Shown: positions 26,588-34,970 of the stretch, piece after piece | Numbering within the stretch: position 1 is the stretch's first letter | How the letters are laid out: the number at the start of each line of letters is the position of its first letter | From: Microvirga ossetica | GTDB taxonomy: Bacteria; Pseudomonadota; Alphaproteobacteria; Rhizobiales; Beijerinckiaceae | Assembly (NCBI RefSeq): GCF_002741015.1 | Contig: NZ_CP016617.1 | Coordinates: 1,279,368 to 1,343,367 of the forward strand | Length of the DNA: 64,000 bases | Direction of reading: 5' to 3' | The notes under the pieces: generated by a model | Database searches by the model: none | The model's input: the letters and a program-made list of their open reading frames with translations, nothing else | What the model was told of the DNA's origin: nothing | Position numbers and translations under genes: made by a program

Positions 26588-27997
26588 CATTAGAGATGTC
26601 ACCTCCGGGGAGTGACTGCTGAGAGCTCAACCCACCTTGAACAGGCTCTTGCCTTGGCCGCGCCGCCGCGGGGCGCTGTTGCTCCGGCTCATGTCGAGCT
26701 CCTTCTGCCGCTCGGCAATGTAGGCCAGAACCGGACCCAGCCGCTTGTTCTCGACGACCGCCGCCTGATCCACCTGCTGGCGTCGGTCAAAGGGCCTGTA
26801 GGGCAGCTCCAGGCCCTTGTGCTTGATGGCAAAGCGCCCATCCGGATAGTCGTAGACGGTCACCCGCTGGCGGGCGAGGGACAGCGTGATCGCGTTCGGC
26901 TCGAGGATGAACAGCACCTGGTCGTACTGCAGGGTCAGATTGCGCGAGACCGTCCGCTCCTCCCGCCAGGCGAACACGTCATCCAGCTCATCGTCCTCGC
27001 TGAGCGGGCGATGCAGGTCCTTGTCGCTGTAGGGCGCCTTGGCAAAGCGGCGGTTGAAGTCCGCCATGAATGCCGGCAGGAAGGCATTGCCCGCCTCAAG
27101 GGTCGAGATCCCAGCCAGTCGCATCTCCTTGACCAGGCGGTCCTGCAAGGTGCCGTTGGCGCGCTCGACGCGGCCTTTGGCTTGGGGCGAGTTGGCGCAG
27201 ATGATGTCGATGTTGAGCTGATGCAGGGCTCGCCCGAACTGGGTCATGCCGTCACCGCCCACCGCTCCTTTGCCGTTGACGCGGAAGACGGCATGCTTGT
27301 CGGAGTAGAACGCCACCGGCTTGCCGTAGGCCTCCAGGTACTCCCGGGTCGATCGGAAATAATCAAAGGTCGACTCGGTCTCGACGAACTTCAGGTGCAT
27401 CAGCCGGCTGGTGGCATCGTCAATGTAGACCAGAAGCGTGCAGGGTGGGCCGCGATCCTCGAACCAGTAGTGCTCGGAGCCGTCGATCTGGACGAGTTCG
27501 CCGACGCAGTCGCGCCGATAGCGCGGCTGGTGCACCCCTTTGAGCTTCTGCCGGCGCTCCTGCCAGAGACCCGCCGCGATCATCCAGCGCCGGATCGTCT
27601 CGACACCCAGATCGATGCCGTGCCGCTCGGCGAGCTTCTCGCAGGCGAGCGTCGGGCCGAAATCGGCATAGTTGGCTGTGATCAGCGCCAGCACCTCGGT
27701 CCGCAGCGCCGCCGGGTAGGAGCGGTTGCTGGGCTTGCCGCGCCGGCGCGACACCAAGGCCGTGGGACCACCGGTCTGATAGGCCTTGAGTAATCGGAAC
27801 ACTTGGCGCCGTGTGATCCGCAGCAGTTGGGCAGCTTCGCGCACCGTAATTCGCTCCGCCACGACGTCCCGCAGAATGTGAACCCGATCGATCTCCGGCC
27901 GGCTCATCCCGATCACCGTCATCAGACCCAATCTCCCCAGCACCATCACCCAGGGAGAGTGACATTTGTAACGGGGAGAGGAGTGACCTTTCTAACG
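26588..27997. mobile_element. ISNCY (IS1202-like) insertion sequence
   Basis: The transposase is bracketed by matching ends: CATTAGAGATGTCACCTCC at 26588-26606 and, on the opposite strand, CGTTAGAAAGGTCACTCCT at 27979-27997. They agree at 14 of 19 positions. Outer limits may extend a few bases. Confidence 0.7.
26627..27949 (-). CDS. ISNCY/IS1202-type transposase
   Basis: A 440-aa transposase. The N-terminus has a helix-turn-helix (ERITVREAAQLLRITRRQVF). A DDE/RNase H-like core follows: VQIDGSEHYWFED, then AFYSDKHAVFRVN and the E-containing NSPQAKGRVERANGTLQDRL. The C-terminal region (about 330-440) is typical of the ISNCY group with a basic tail ending KSLFKVG. It appears intact. Starts at 27949, 27946 or 27907 are all possible; conserved sequence begins near 27907 (MSRPEIDRVHILRD). 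It lies between the haloperoxidase and an IS630, with no relation to either. Confidence 0.85.
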   Translation of the reverse strand: MMVLGRLGLMTVIGMSRPEIDRVHILRDVVAERITVREAAQLLRITRRQVFRLLKAYQTGGPTALVSRRRGKPSNRSYPAALRTEVLALITANYADFGPTLACEKLAERHGIDLGVETIRRWMIAAGLWQERRQKLKGVHQPRYRRDCVGELVQIDGSEHYWFEDRGPPCTLLVYIDDATSRLMHLKFVETESTFDYFRSTREYLEAYGKPVAFYSDKHAVFRVNGKGAVGGDGMTQFGRALHQLNIDIICANSPQAKGRVERANGTLQDRLVKEMRLAGISTLEAGNAFLPAFMADFNRRFAKAPYSDKDLHRPLSEDDELDDVFAWREERTVSRNLTLQYDQVLFILEPNAITLSLARQRVTVYDYPDGRFAIKHKGLELPYRPFDRRQQVDQAAVVENKRLGPVLAYIAERQKELDMSRSNSAPRRRGQGKSLFKVG

Positions 27998-28067
27998 GGG
28001 TTCTACACGCGAACTTCCGATAAGCCCATTTACGGAACCATGGCAGACGAGAACTATGTTGGAACAG

Positions 28068-29133
28068 CTAGAGCAACGGCGGTTCAGACGAATCCATAAC
28101 CTGCGTTGGTGAAGTAGTTTCGGCATTCCTCGGCCTCGATCCCATCGCAGATGTCCCCAATGGTCCGCCAGAGCGCGTCAAAGGTGCGGGCTTCGGCTTT
28201 GCGCAGGTGCGCCTTGATCTTGGCGAAGAGTTGCTCAATTGGGTTCAAATCCGGACTGTACGGCGGCAGGAACAGAAACCAGGCGCCGCGTTGCTTCAGG
28301 CAGTCCGCCGCCCTCTCACTCTTGTGCACCGGCAGGTTGTCAAGGATCACCACGTCGCCCGTGGACAGCCTCGGAGCAAGCTGGGTCTCCACATAAGTCT
28401 CGAAGATCTGCCGGGTCATCGGGCCGTCGATCACCCAAGGGGCCGTCAGACCACAGTAGCGCAGCCCCGCCACAAAGGTCTGGGTCAACCAGTGGCCGAA
28501 CGGCGCCTTGGCATGCAGACGCTGCCCTTTGAGGCAGCGGCCGCGCAGGCGCGTCATCTTGGTCGAGGTGCCGGTCTCATCGAGAAACACGAGCCGCTGC
28601 GGCTCGTGGCGCATGCGCGGCTGGCGCTTGGTGTGCCAGTGCTCGCGGGCCTGACGCACGTCGGAGCGTTCTTGTTCGCTGGCCCACAGCGTTTTTTTTG
28701 AAGCGGTAGCCTTGGCGGCGGAACCAGTGCGAGATCGAAGCGGGCGTGACCTTGGTGCCGCGGGCCAGGAGTTCGGCGGCCAGTTGGGGCATGGTGATGT
28801 CGCCCTTCTCGGCGACACGCTGGAGCAGGAACTCCCGGTGCGGGTCGAGCTTGGAGTAGCGCCAGCCGCCCTCCGGCTTGGCGGCCAGGCTGCCGGTGGC
28901 CCGATACGCCGCCATCAGCCGCACCACGAACGCGACCGAGACCTCGAAGTGGCGGGCGGCTTCATGGCAGGAATGCCCGGCCTCAACAAAGCGCGCTACC
29001 CGGCGGCGCAGATCCAGCGAGTAGGACTTGGTCATCGCTCATCTCCTCCCAGAAAGAAGGGTGAGAGGAGTGAATCACGAAGCCGCCACGCCGCATAGCC
29101 CCAACGACTCCGTCAGAACTGCCGTTGCTCTAG
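28068..29133. mobile_element. IS630-family element with clear ends, inserted in a dispersed repeat
   Basis: Terminal repeats CTAGAGCAACGGCGGTTCAG (28068) and, inverted, CTAGAGCAACGGCAGTTCTG (from 29133) bound the transposase. The flanks GTTGGAACAG on the left and AGTCAGCTCTGGGTCAGG on the right together match the uninterrupted repeat at 50.5 kb, which fits insertion at a TA dinucleotide. Confidence 0.85.
28084..29035 (-). CDS. IS630-family transposase (frameshift at an A8 run)
   Basis: Two overlapping frames: 29035-28577 with the helix-turn-helix region ([20 protein letters not shown]) and 28818-28084 with the DDE core ([49 protein letters not shown]). They join at a run of eight A on the minus strand (28692-28699), a textbook slippage site, so full-length enzyme is probably made by frameshifting. 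A closely similar element on the plus strand at 56.6 kb has an A7 run at the same place. Confidence 0.87.
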
Positions 29134-29250
29134 AGTCAGCTCTGGGTCAGGAACCGAGATTCCCTGCGCTTTCGGAACGTCCGGTTCGATGAGGATTGCT
29201 GCCTTTGCGCTCAGGTCTCAGGCGTGCCAAATCGAGACCTTCGAGCATAT
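29134..29250 (+). repeat. Dispersed intergenic repeat, copy B (right part)
   Basis: Right-hand portion of the repeat: GGGTCAGGAACCGAGATTCC, CGGAACGTCCGGTTCGATGA, GGATTGCTGCC and GTCTCAGGCGTGCC. The left portion lies on the other side of the IS630 at about 28045-28070. Confidence 0.7.
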
Positions 29251-29307
29251 GAAGGCAAGGGGCATCTCGACGGCAGTCAGATCTGACTGCGCAACCCTCG
29301 CGATGCA

Positions 29308-30051
29308 TCAGGTCTCAGCGTCATCGATGTCCGCGTTCTGTTCGGCAGGCGCGCCGGGAAAGACAGATTCGTCCTTCAGGAGAACCTCTGCGGTCGCTGC
29401 GAAGTGGGAGCTCAGGAGGTCCGCTGCTTTATCGGCATCCCCACTGAGAACCGCACTGAGAATGGCTTGATGCTCATCGGCCACATGCCGGGTTGGGAAG
29501 GCTTTCCTGATCGACAATCGCCTGTAGCGGTAGAGCTGGTCTGCGAGTTGATCGCAAAATCCAACCAAGGACCTCGATCCGCACTGACTGATCAGGGTTC
29601 GATGGAATGTCCGATGGAGCCGCTCCCACTCCGGATTGTCCTCGAACCGCTCGGCGCTGAGAGACCGCGGAGCTCGGCTGAGCCTGTGATGGGCCACGAT
29701 GAGGCCTTCCTCCCATTCGGGGGTCGCGGCTACCATGGCCTTGCGCAACGCCAAGCTTTCGACCCAGCATCGTGTCTGGGTCAGCTCTGCAAGTTCCGCC
29801 TGGCTGATACCCCTGACATAGAAGCCGCGCTGCTCCCGCGACTCCACCAGCCCCTCGGCCGTGAGCCGGTTGAGAGCCTCCCGAAGCGGGGTCTGGCCGG
29901 CTTGGTAGGCATCCATCAGGAACCGCATCTGGAGCTTCCGCCCAGGCTTAAGGTGCCCCGACAGCAGATCTTCCCGCAGCCTGTCGTACAGGTTAGCGGT
30001 CTGCGTGGAAGGTGGGGACGCCACAAGCCGGACCGACGACACTCTGCTCAT
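29308..30051 (-). CDS. GntR-family regulator with FCD domain
   Basis: A 247-aa regulator with an N-terminal winged helix (YDRLREDLLSGHLKPGRKLQ, then TPLREALNRLTAEGLVE) and an all-helical FCD ligand domain (about 95-225). The FCD metal or ligand residues are likely in HRTFHRTL and ADEHQAIL. Members sense small acids and usually repress a divergent catabolic operon. Start 30051 has AGGGA before it. The gene diverges from the aromatic operon starting at 30296, and the shared 244-bp region contains palindromes, so local control and autoregulation are likely. Confidence 0.85.
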   Translation of the reverse strand: MSRVSSVRLVASPPSTQTANLYDRLREDLLSGHLKPGRKLQMRFLMDAYQAGQTPLREALNRLTAEGLVESREQRGFYVRGISQAELAELTQTRCWVESLALRKAMVAATPEWEEGLIVAHHRLSRAPRSLSAERFEDNPEWERLHRTFHRTLISQCGSRSLVGFCDQLADQLYRYRRLSIRKAFPTRHVADEHQAILSAVLSGDADKAADLLSSHFAATAEVLLKDESVFPGAPAEQNADIDDAET

Positions 30052-30130
30052 GCTCTTGTCCCTGCCGGGCCGATCACAAGAGGGCCCATCTCCATGCTGC
30101 ATGTTTATACTAATGTTCACCCAAAAGCAA

Positions 30131-30154
30131 AAATTTATAAATTTGTCTTGCAAG
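30131..30154. promoter_or_regulatory. AT-rich palindromes in the divergent promoter region
   Basis: AAATTTATAAATTT (30131-30144) is a perfect palindrome and CTTGCAAG (30147-30154) a second. They lie in an unusually AT-rich patch between the GntR gene and the catabolic operon, a plausible operator region. Confidence 0.45.
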
Positions 30155-30295
30155 GAGAAAAATTTGTATTGATAGTCCCTGTCAGATCTGAATCTGTAGC
30201 CGAGAGCGCCGATCTAAGGGGGCTAATCGCGGCAGGAGAGAACAACGCCCGATGCCGAAATCCGTAACATGCAGTCTTCCAGGAAACATTCCGCA

Positions 30296-31213
30296 ATGAC
30301 GCGCTTTCCCGTGACTGCTTTGCGCAGCGTCGACATTGGCACGCCGGATCTGGCGCTGTCGGAGCACTTCTATACATCGATCTGGGGACTCGACGTGGTC
30401 GCCAGGAATGAAGAAGCTGTCTACCTTCGCGCGAGCGGGACGGATCACCACGTCCTCGCGCTCCACAGCAGCGGCAGGCCCGAGATCCTCTCGGTGACCT
30501 TCCGAGCCGCGTCGGCCGACGATCTCGTGATGATCGCCAACAACGTCGTTCAGCACGGAGCGCGGGTCCTGTCCGGCCCCTGCCCGAACGAGGGCCCCGA
30601 CGGCGGCACGATCCTGACGATCCGCGAGCCGCAGGGCGGGATTTTGCGCTTCGTTCATGGCGACCGGCAGCATGAGACCGGTGCGGAAGTGGCCGACCGG
30701 CCGTTCCGGCTCGCCCATGTCAATCTCAACAGCACCGACGTGGATGCGGAAGCGGCGTTCTATGAGAAGGCTCTCGGCTTTCGCCTCACCGACCGCTCCA
30801 AGATGATGGCTTTCGTGCGCTGCAACAGCGATCATCATGCCGTCGTGTTGGCGGAGGCCAAGGTCAATGGCCTCAATCACATCGCCTTTCTCGTCCCGGA
30901 TTGGGAATCCGTAATGCGCGCCTCCGGCCGCATGAGCGATGCCGGCTATTCCATTGCGTGGGGGGTCGGACGCCACGGGCCGGGCGACAACGTCTTCGCC
31001 TACTTCATCGATCCTGTTGGTTTCGTGATCGAGTACACGGCCGAAGTCCTTCGGGTCGACGATACGTACAGGGTTCGTGGCCCTGACGAATGGGTCTGGC
31101 CGCCCGGCCGCACCGATCAGTGGGGCATTGCTCCGCCGAAAGCCGAACATGTGAAGGCGGCTCAGACCGCGATCACCTATACGGCCGACGCGCCGTCGCA
31201 AAACGCACAATGA
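30296..31213 (+). CDS. VOC-family extradiol dioxygenase
   Basis: A 305-aa two-domain vicinal-oxygen-chelate protein similar to type I extradiol (catechol 2,3- or biphenyl-2,3-diol) dioxygenases. The first domain covers about 5-120. The catalytic second domain holds the metal ligands: His in RLAHVNLNSTD, His in GLNHIAFLVPDW and Glu in GFVIEYTAEV. An RHGPGDNVFAYF stretch lies in the usual active-site region. It probably cleaves the catechol made by the next gene's hydroxylase. Start 30296 is preferred (AGGAA about 10 nt upstream) over ATG 30269. It is first in a same-strand run of five catabolic genes. Confidence 0.82.
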   Translation: MTRFPVTALRSVDIGTPDLALSEHFYTSIWGLDVVARNEEAVYLRASGTDHHVLALHSSGRPEILSVTFRAASADDLVMIANNVVQHGARVLSGPCPNEGPDGGTILTIREPQGGILRFVHGDRQHETGAEVADRPFRLAHVNLNSTDVDAEAAFYEKALGFRLTDRSKMMAFVRCNSDHHAVVLAEAKVNGLNHIAFLVPDWESVMRASGRMSDAGYSIAWGVGRHGPGDNVFAYFIDPVGFVIEYTAEVLRVDDTYRVRGPDEWVWPPGRTDQWGIAPPKAEHVKAAQTAITYTADAPSQNAQ

Positions 31214-31244
31214 GATCCACACTCCACCAGGCCGGAGTTCCAGC

Positions 31245-32909
31245 GTGACCCCTTTGAGCAACAAGAGCCCCAATGACTATCAGGTTGTCGTGGTTGGCTT
31301 TGGTCCGGCCGGCGCCGTTGCAACGAGCCTGCTCGGGAGCAATGGCATCCGCACCTTGACGATTGACCGTCTCCGGACCGTCTATGACAAGCCGCGTGCT
31401 ATTGCCATCGATCATGAGATCCTTCGTCTCTTCGACAATCTCGGCGTAGCTGAACGCGTCCTGCCCCACGTGGCCCCATTCCCGGCCTCGCAGCACTTCG
31501 GGGCCGAGGGCCAGTTGATCCGGCGCATCGACATGGTCCCGGAGCCCTACCCGCTTGGCTACACCCCCAGCATGGTGTTTACGCAGCCGCCTGTTGAGGA
31601 GGCTCTGCGTGACCATGCAGCCTCCTACGGATGCGTCGAAATCTCTCTCGGCACGGAACTGCTGAACTTGGAGCAGTTTGAGACAGGCGTCACGCTCAAC
31701 CTGCGCAGCGATGATGGCCGGACGCGGACCGTGACGGCGGGCTACGTGATCGCCTGCGACGGCGCGTCCAGCGGTGTTCGCGAGCAGCTCGGGATCGTCC
31801 TTGAGGATCTGGTGTTCGACGAGCCCTGGCTCGTGGTCGACGTCCTTGTGAACGGGGAGGCCCTCGGCAAGCTGCCGCAGACGGCCGCCCAGTACTGCGA
31901 TCCCGCACGCCCGACCACGTTCATCATCGGCCCCGGCAATCACCGCCGCTGGGAGATCATGCTGTTGCCAGATGAGGATCCCCGCGAGGCGCAGCAGCCT
32001 GAACAGGTTTGGAAGCTTCTCTCGAAATGGCTCACTCCAAATGATGCCACCCTGTGGCGGGCAGCAAGCTATCGCTTCCATGCCCTTGTCGCGCGGGAGT
32101 GGCGGCGTGGTCGGATCTTCCTTGCCGGTGACGCCGCGCATCAGCAGCCGCCCTTCATCGGCCAGGGCATGTGCCAGGGCCTGCGTGACGTCTCAAACCT
32201 GATCTGGAAGCTTGACCGGGTTCTCAAAGGCCAGTCTGGCGATGCTCTCCTCGACACCTACGAGGAGGAGCGCAGCGAGCATGTTCGCCATCTCACGACC
32301 CGGATCAAGGCTATTGGCAAGGTGATCTGCGAACGCGATCCCGAAGCAGCGCGCGAGCGCGATGCACGCATTCTTGCCGAGGGTGGCGGACAGCCCCAGA
32401 CGATCACGCGTCAGGAGATCGTGCCGCCTTTGCAGAAGGGATTGCTGTCGTCGCAAGACAGCAAGGCTATTGGCACACTGTTCCCGCAGCCCTGGGTGCG
32501 AACTGAGGCTGGCCGCAACCTGCTCGATGCTGTGGTTGGAGCTGGCTGGCGCCTGATCATCGACGGCCGACATTCGCCGCATACCTCCCAATCTATATGG
32601 AAGAAAGCTGAAGATCTCGGCTTGCATGTCATCAAGGTTAGCTTTTCAAGCGATGCTTCCTCCGGCGCAGACCGTAATGCGCATGATTCCGCCATTGAGC
32701 TGGATGGCGTACTCGCCCGATGGTTCGATGCACACCAATGCCATGCCGCCATCGTCCGGCCCGATCACTACGTCTTTGGCACGGCGTCCGACGAGGAATC
32801 CCTCTCAGAGCTAATGGCGGATCTTCAAGCCCGTCTTCGGCCCACGGCAGCGGGAAGCCCGTATTCCGACCAGCCCCCTGTTTCTCTTCACGCAAGGACC
32901 GCCTCATGA
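31245..32909 (+). CDS. FAD-dependent aromatic hydroxylase, MhpA-like
   Basis: A 554-aa class A flavoprotein monooxygenase resembling 3-(3-hydroxyphenyl)propionate hydroxylase. It shows the dinucleotide fold VVVVGFGPAGAVATSLLG, the CDGASSGVREQLG motif and the second FAD motif RIFLAGDAAHQQPPFIGQGM. The C-terminal thioredoxin-like extension is present. It would add a hydroxyl ortho to a phenolic OH, giving a catechol for the dioxygenase upstream. The start is GTG at 31245 with GGAG 8 nt before it. Its stop overlaps the next start (ATGA at 32906), so the two are translationally coupled. The exact substrate cannot be read from sequence. Confidence 0.87.
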   Translation: MTPLSNKSPNDYQVVVVGFGPAGAVATSLLGSNGIRTLTIDRLRTVYDKPRAIAIDHEILRLFDNLGVAERVLPHVAPFPASQHFGAEGQLIRRIDMVPEPYPLGYTPSMVFTQPPVEEALRDHAASYGCVEISLGTELLNLEQFETGVTLNLRSDDGRTRTVTAGYVIACDGASSGVREQLGIVLEDLVFDEPWLVVDVLVNGEALGKLPQTAAQYCDPARPTTFIIGPGNHRRWEIMLLPDEDPREAQQPEQVWKLLSKWLTPNDATLWRAASYRFHALVAREWRRGRIFLAGDAAHQQPPFIGQGMCQGLRDVSNLIWKLDRVLKGQSGDALLDTYEEERSEHVRHLTTRIKAIGKVICERDPEAARERDARILAEGGGQPQTITRQEIVPPLQKGLLSSQDSKAIGTLFPQPWVRTEAGRNLLDAVVGAGWRLIIDGRHSPHTSQSIWKKAEDLGLHVIKVSFSSDASSGADRNAHDSAIELDGVLARWFDAHQCHAAIVRPDHYVFGTASDEESLSELMADLQARLRPTAAGSPYSDQPPVSLHARTAS

Positions 32910-33754
32910 AGTTCGCAACATTCAAAGCCAACCGGACCACTACCTGGGGATTGATCGATGGTGACGAAGCCATTGATCTTGGGGCAACTCTTCGGGATCG
33001 CTGTCCGGATCTGAAGTCGGCGATCGCTGCCAGTGCCCTCCAAGAGGCCGCCGGAAGAGGGGGAGATGCCAAGCGGTACCCGCTCTCCGGAATCGAATGG
33101 CTCCCGGTCATTCCCAATCCCGACAAGATCCTGTGCGTCGGATTGAATTACGAGATGCACCGCAAGGAGACCGGCCGCGCCGAAGTGGACAACCCCACGA
33201 TCTTTACCCGATTTGCCAACAGCCAAACGGGTCATCTGGCCAACATCGTTCGTCCGCGTGTTTCGCGCGAGCTCGACTTTGAAGGCGAACTCGCCATCAT
33301 CATCGGCAAGGCCGGACGCTACATCTCCAAGGCAGACGCGTGGGGCCACATTGCGGGCTACGCCTGCTACAACGATGGCAGTGTGCGGGACTTCCAGCGC
33401 CATACCCACCAGTTCACGCCGGGCAAGAACTTCCCTGATACCGGTGCGTTCGGGCCGTGGATGATGACGCCCGATGAACTGGGCGAGTTGGGACCGCTCA
33501 GGATCCAGACGCGGGTGAACGGCCAGGTTGTGCAGGATGCCACCTTCGAGCAGATGATCTTCGATATCCCGCGCATCATCGAGTACTGCTCATCCTTCAC
33601 CAGGCTTGAGCCCGGCGATGTGATTGCGACCGGCACTCCCGGTGGCGTGGGGGCGAAGCGGACCCCTCCCCTGTGGCTCAAACCGGGTGACACCGTCGAG
33701 GTCGAGATCGACCGCTTAGGTATTTTACGAAACGGCATCGCTGACGAGGCCTGA
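32906..33754 (+). CDS. Fumarylacetoacetate hydrolase family protein
   Basis: A 282-aa FAH-fold enzyme. Metal ligands are visible in RELDFEGELAIIIGK (two Glu) and CYNDGSVRDFQ (Asp); IATGTPGGVGAKRTPP is the C-terminal family block and ILCVGLNYEMHRKE the entry to the domain. These enzymes hydrolyse or isomerise ring-cleavage products such as 2-hydroxy-6-oxo-dienoates or acylpyruvates. The N-terminal 60 residues form the usual small domain. It overlaps the hydroxylase stop by ATGA, which places it firmly in the pathway after ring opening. Confidence 0.87.
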   Translation: MKFATFKANRTTTWGLIDGDEAIDLGATLRDRCPDLKSAIAASALQEAAGRGGDAKRYPLSGIEWLPVIPNPDKILCVGLNYEMHRKETGRAEVDNPTIFTRFANSQTGHLANIVRPRVSRELDFEGELAIIIGKAGRYISKADAWGHIAGYACYNDGSVRDFQRHTHQFTPGKNFPDTGAFGPWMMTPDELGELGPLRIQTRVNGQVVQDATFEQMIFDIPRIIEYCSSFTRLEPGDVIATGTPGGVGAKRTPPLWLKPGDTVEVEIDRLGILRNGIADEA

Positions 33755-33876
33755 CCTGTCGCCACCGAAGCCTGGCCGCATCCGCCGGGCTTCCGCACCT
33801 CTGCTCAAATAAAGGTGTCCGAGGAAGGCGCCGATTCCATCAATTCACCGCATGCCAATTTCCAAGGAGGAAAAAC

Positions 33877-34854
33877 ATGACCACCTTCACCCGGCGAGTT
33901 CTTCTGGCGGGCGTAGCGCTCCTGGCCACGGCCACAGCCCATGCCGAGTCCTGGCCGCAGCGGCCAGTGACCGTCGTTGTGCCTCAGGCCGCGGGAAACA
34001 GCCCCGACGTTCTTTGCCGCATCATCGCCGACAAGCTCTCTCGTAGCTTTGGACAGCAGTTCGTTGTCGAGAACCGTCCTGGCGCCGCGAACGTCGTCGG
34101 CACACAATCGGTCGCGCGTGCTGCACCTGACGGTTACACGTTCCTGTTCGCGACCTCGGCCTCGCTGGTCACCAATCCCTATACCTTCAAGAACCTCTCG
34201 TACGATCCGGTCAAGGATTTCACGCCGGTCGCCATGGTGGCGAAAAGCCATCATGTGCTCCTGGTGAATAAGGATGTGAAGGCCAAGACTCTCCCCGAGC
34301 TGATTGCGCTCGAGAAGGCTGCCCCCGGTTCATTGAGCCTTGCGGTTGATGGCCCGCGGAATATCTCGGGGCTGATTGCGCAATCGATCAACAAGCAGGC
34401 TGGCACCAAGTTCGTGCTCGTGCCCTACAACACCATCTCAAACGCGGTGCAGGACAGCATCACGGGCCGCACCCAGGTCACGATCCAATCGGCATCCGTG
34501 GTCGAACCCTTCATCAAGGAAGGCTCTCTCCGGCCGATCGCAGTTGCTGGAACCAAGCGCATCTCCTCGCTCCCCGAAGTGCCTGCCATTTCCGAAACCT
34601 TGAAGAGCGTCGATCTCCAAGGCTGGTTCATGGTCTTGGCTCCGGCCAACACGCCCACTGACATCGTTCAGAAACTGAGTTCGGAGATCGCCCGGGTCCT
34701 GAAGGAGCCTGATGTTCAGGAGCGGGCTCCAACTCTGGGCTTCGAGGTCGATCCGGGCGAGGCTGTGACGCCTGACGGAGCCAAGAAGTTCCTGGAAGCG
34801 GAGCTTGCCTCGACCGGCAAGGTCATTCGGGAGCTCGGTATCGAGCCACAATGA
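33877..34854 (+). CDS. Bug-family (TctC-like) solute-binding protein
   Basis: A 325-aa periplasmic binding protein of the tripartite tricarboxylate transporter type. The signal peptide is FTRRVLLAGVALLATATAHA with cleavage after AHA. The mature part begins with the family pattern WPQRPVTVVVPQAAGNSPD and contains NRPGAANVVGTQSVARAAPD. A strong ribosome site (AAGGAGG) precedes ATG 33877. Genes for the TctA and TctB membrane parts are not nearby, as is common for Bug proteins. In this operon it probably binds the aromatic acid or ester that the enzymes use. Confidence 0.88.
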   Translation: MTTFTRRVLLAGVALLATATAHAESWPQRPVTVVVPQAAGNSPDVLCRIIADKLSRSFGQQFVVENRPGAANVVGTQSVARAAPDGYTFLFATSASLVTNPYTFKNLSYDPVKDFTPVAMVAKSHHVLLVNKDVKAKTLPELIALEKAAPGSLSLAVDGPRNISGLIAQSINKQAGTKFVLVPYNTISNAVQDSITGRTQVTIQSASVVEPFIKEGSLRPIAVAGTKRISSLPEVPAISETLKSVDLQGWFMVLAPANTPTDIVQKLSSEIARVLKEPDVQERAPTLGFEVDPGEAVTPDGAKKFLEAELASTGKVIRELGIEPQ

Positions 34855-34970
34855 CCAGCGTCATGCTCTAGCAGAGGGCAGTTCAACTGTCCTCTCTCAG
34901 GACGCTCATAGTGACGGCATAGACCCGAGCGACTTTCCCCTTTGAGAGCTCAACTAGCCAAGGACAAGAT

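Noticed and set aside
26612..27793. 393-aa plus-strand frame over the ISNCY transposase
   Set aside because: Antisense shadow of an intact transposase with inverted ends.
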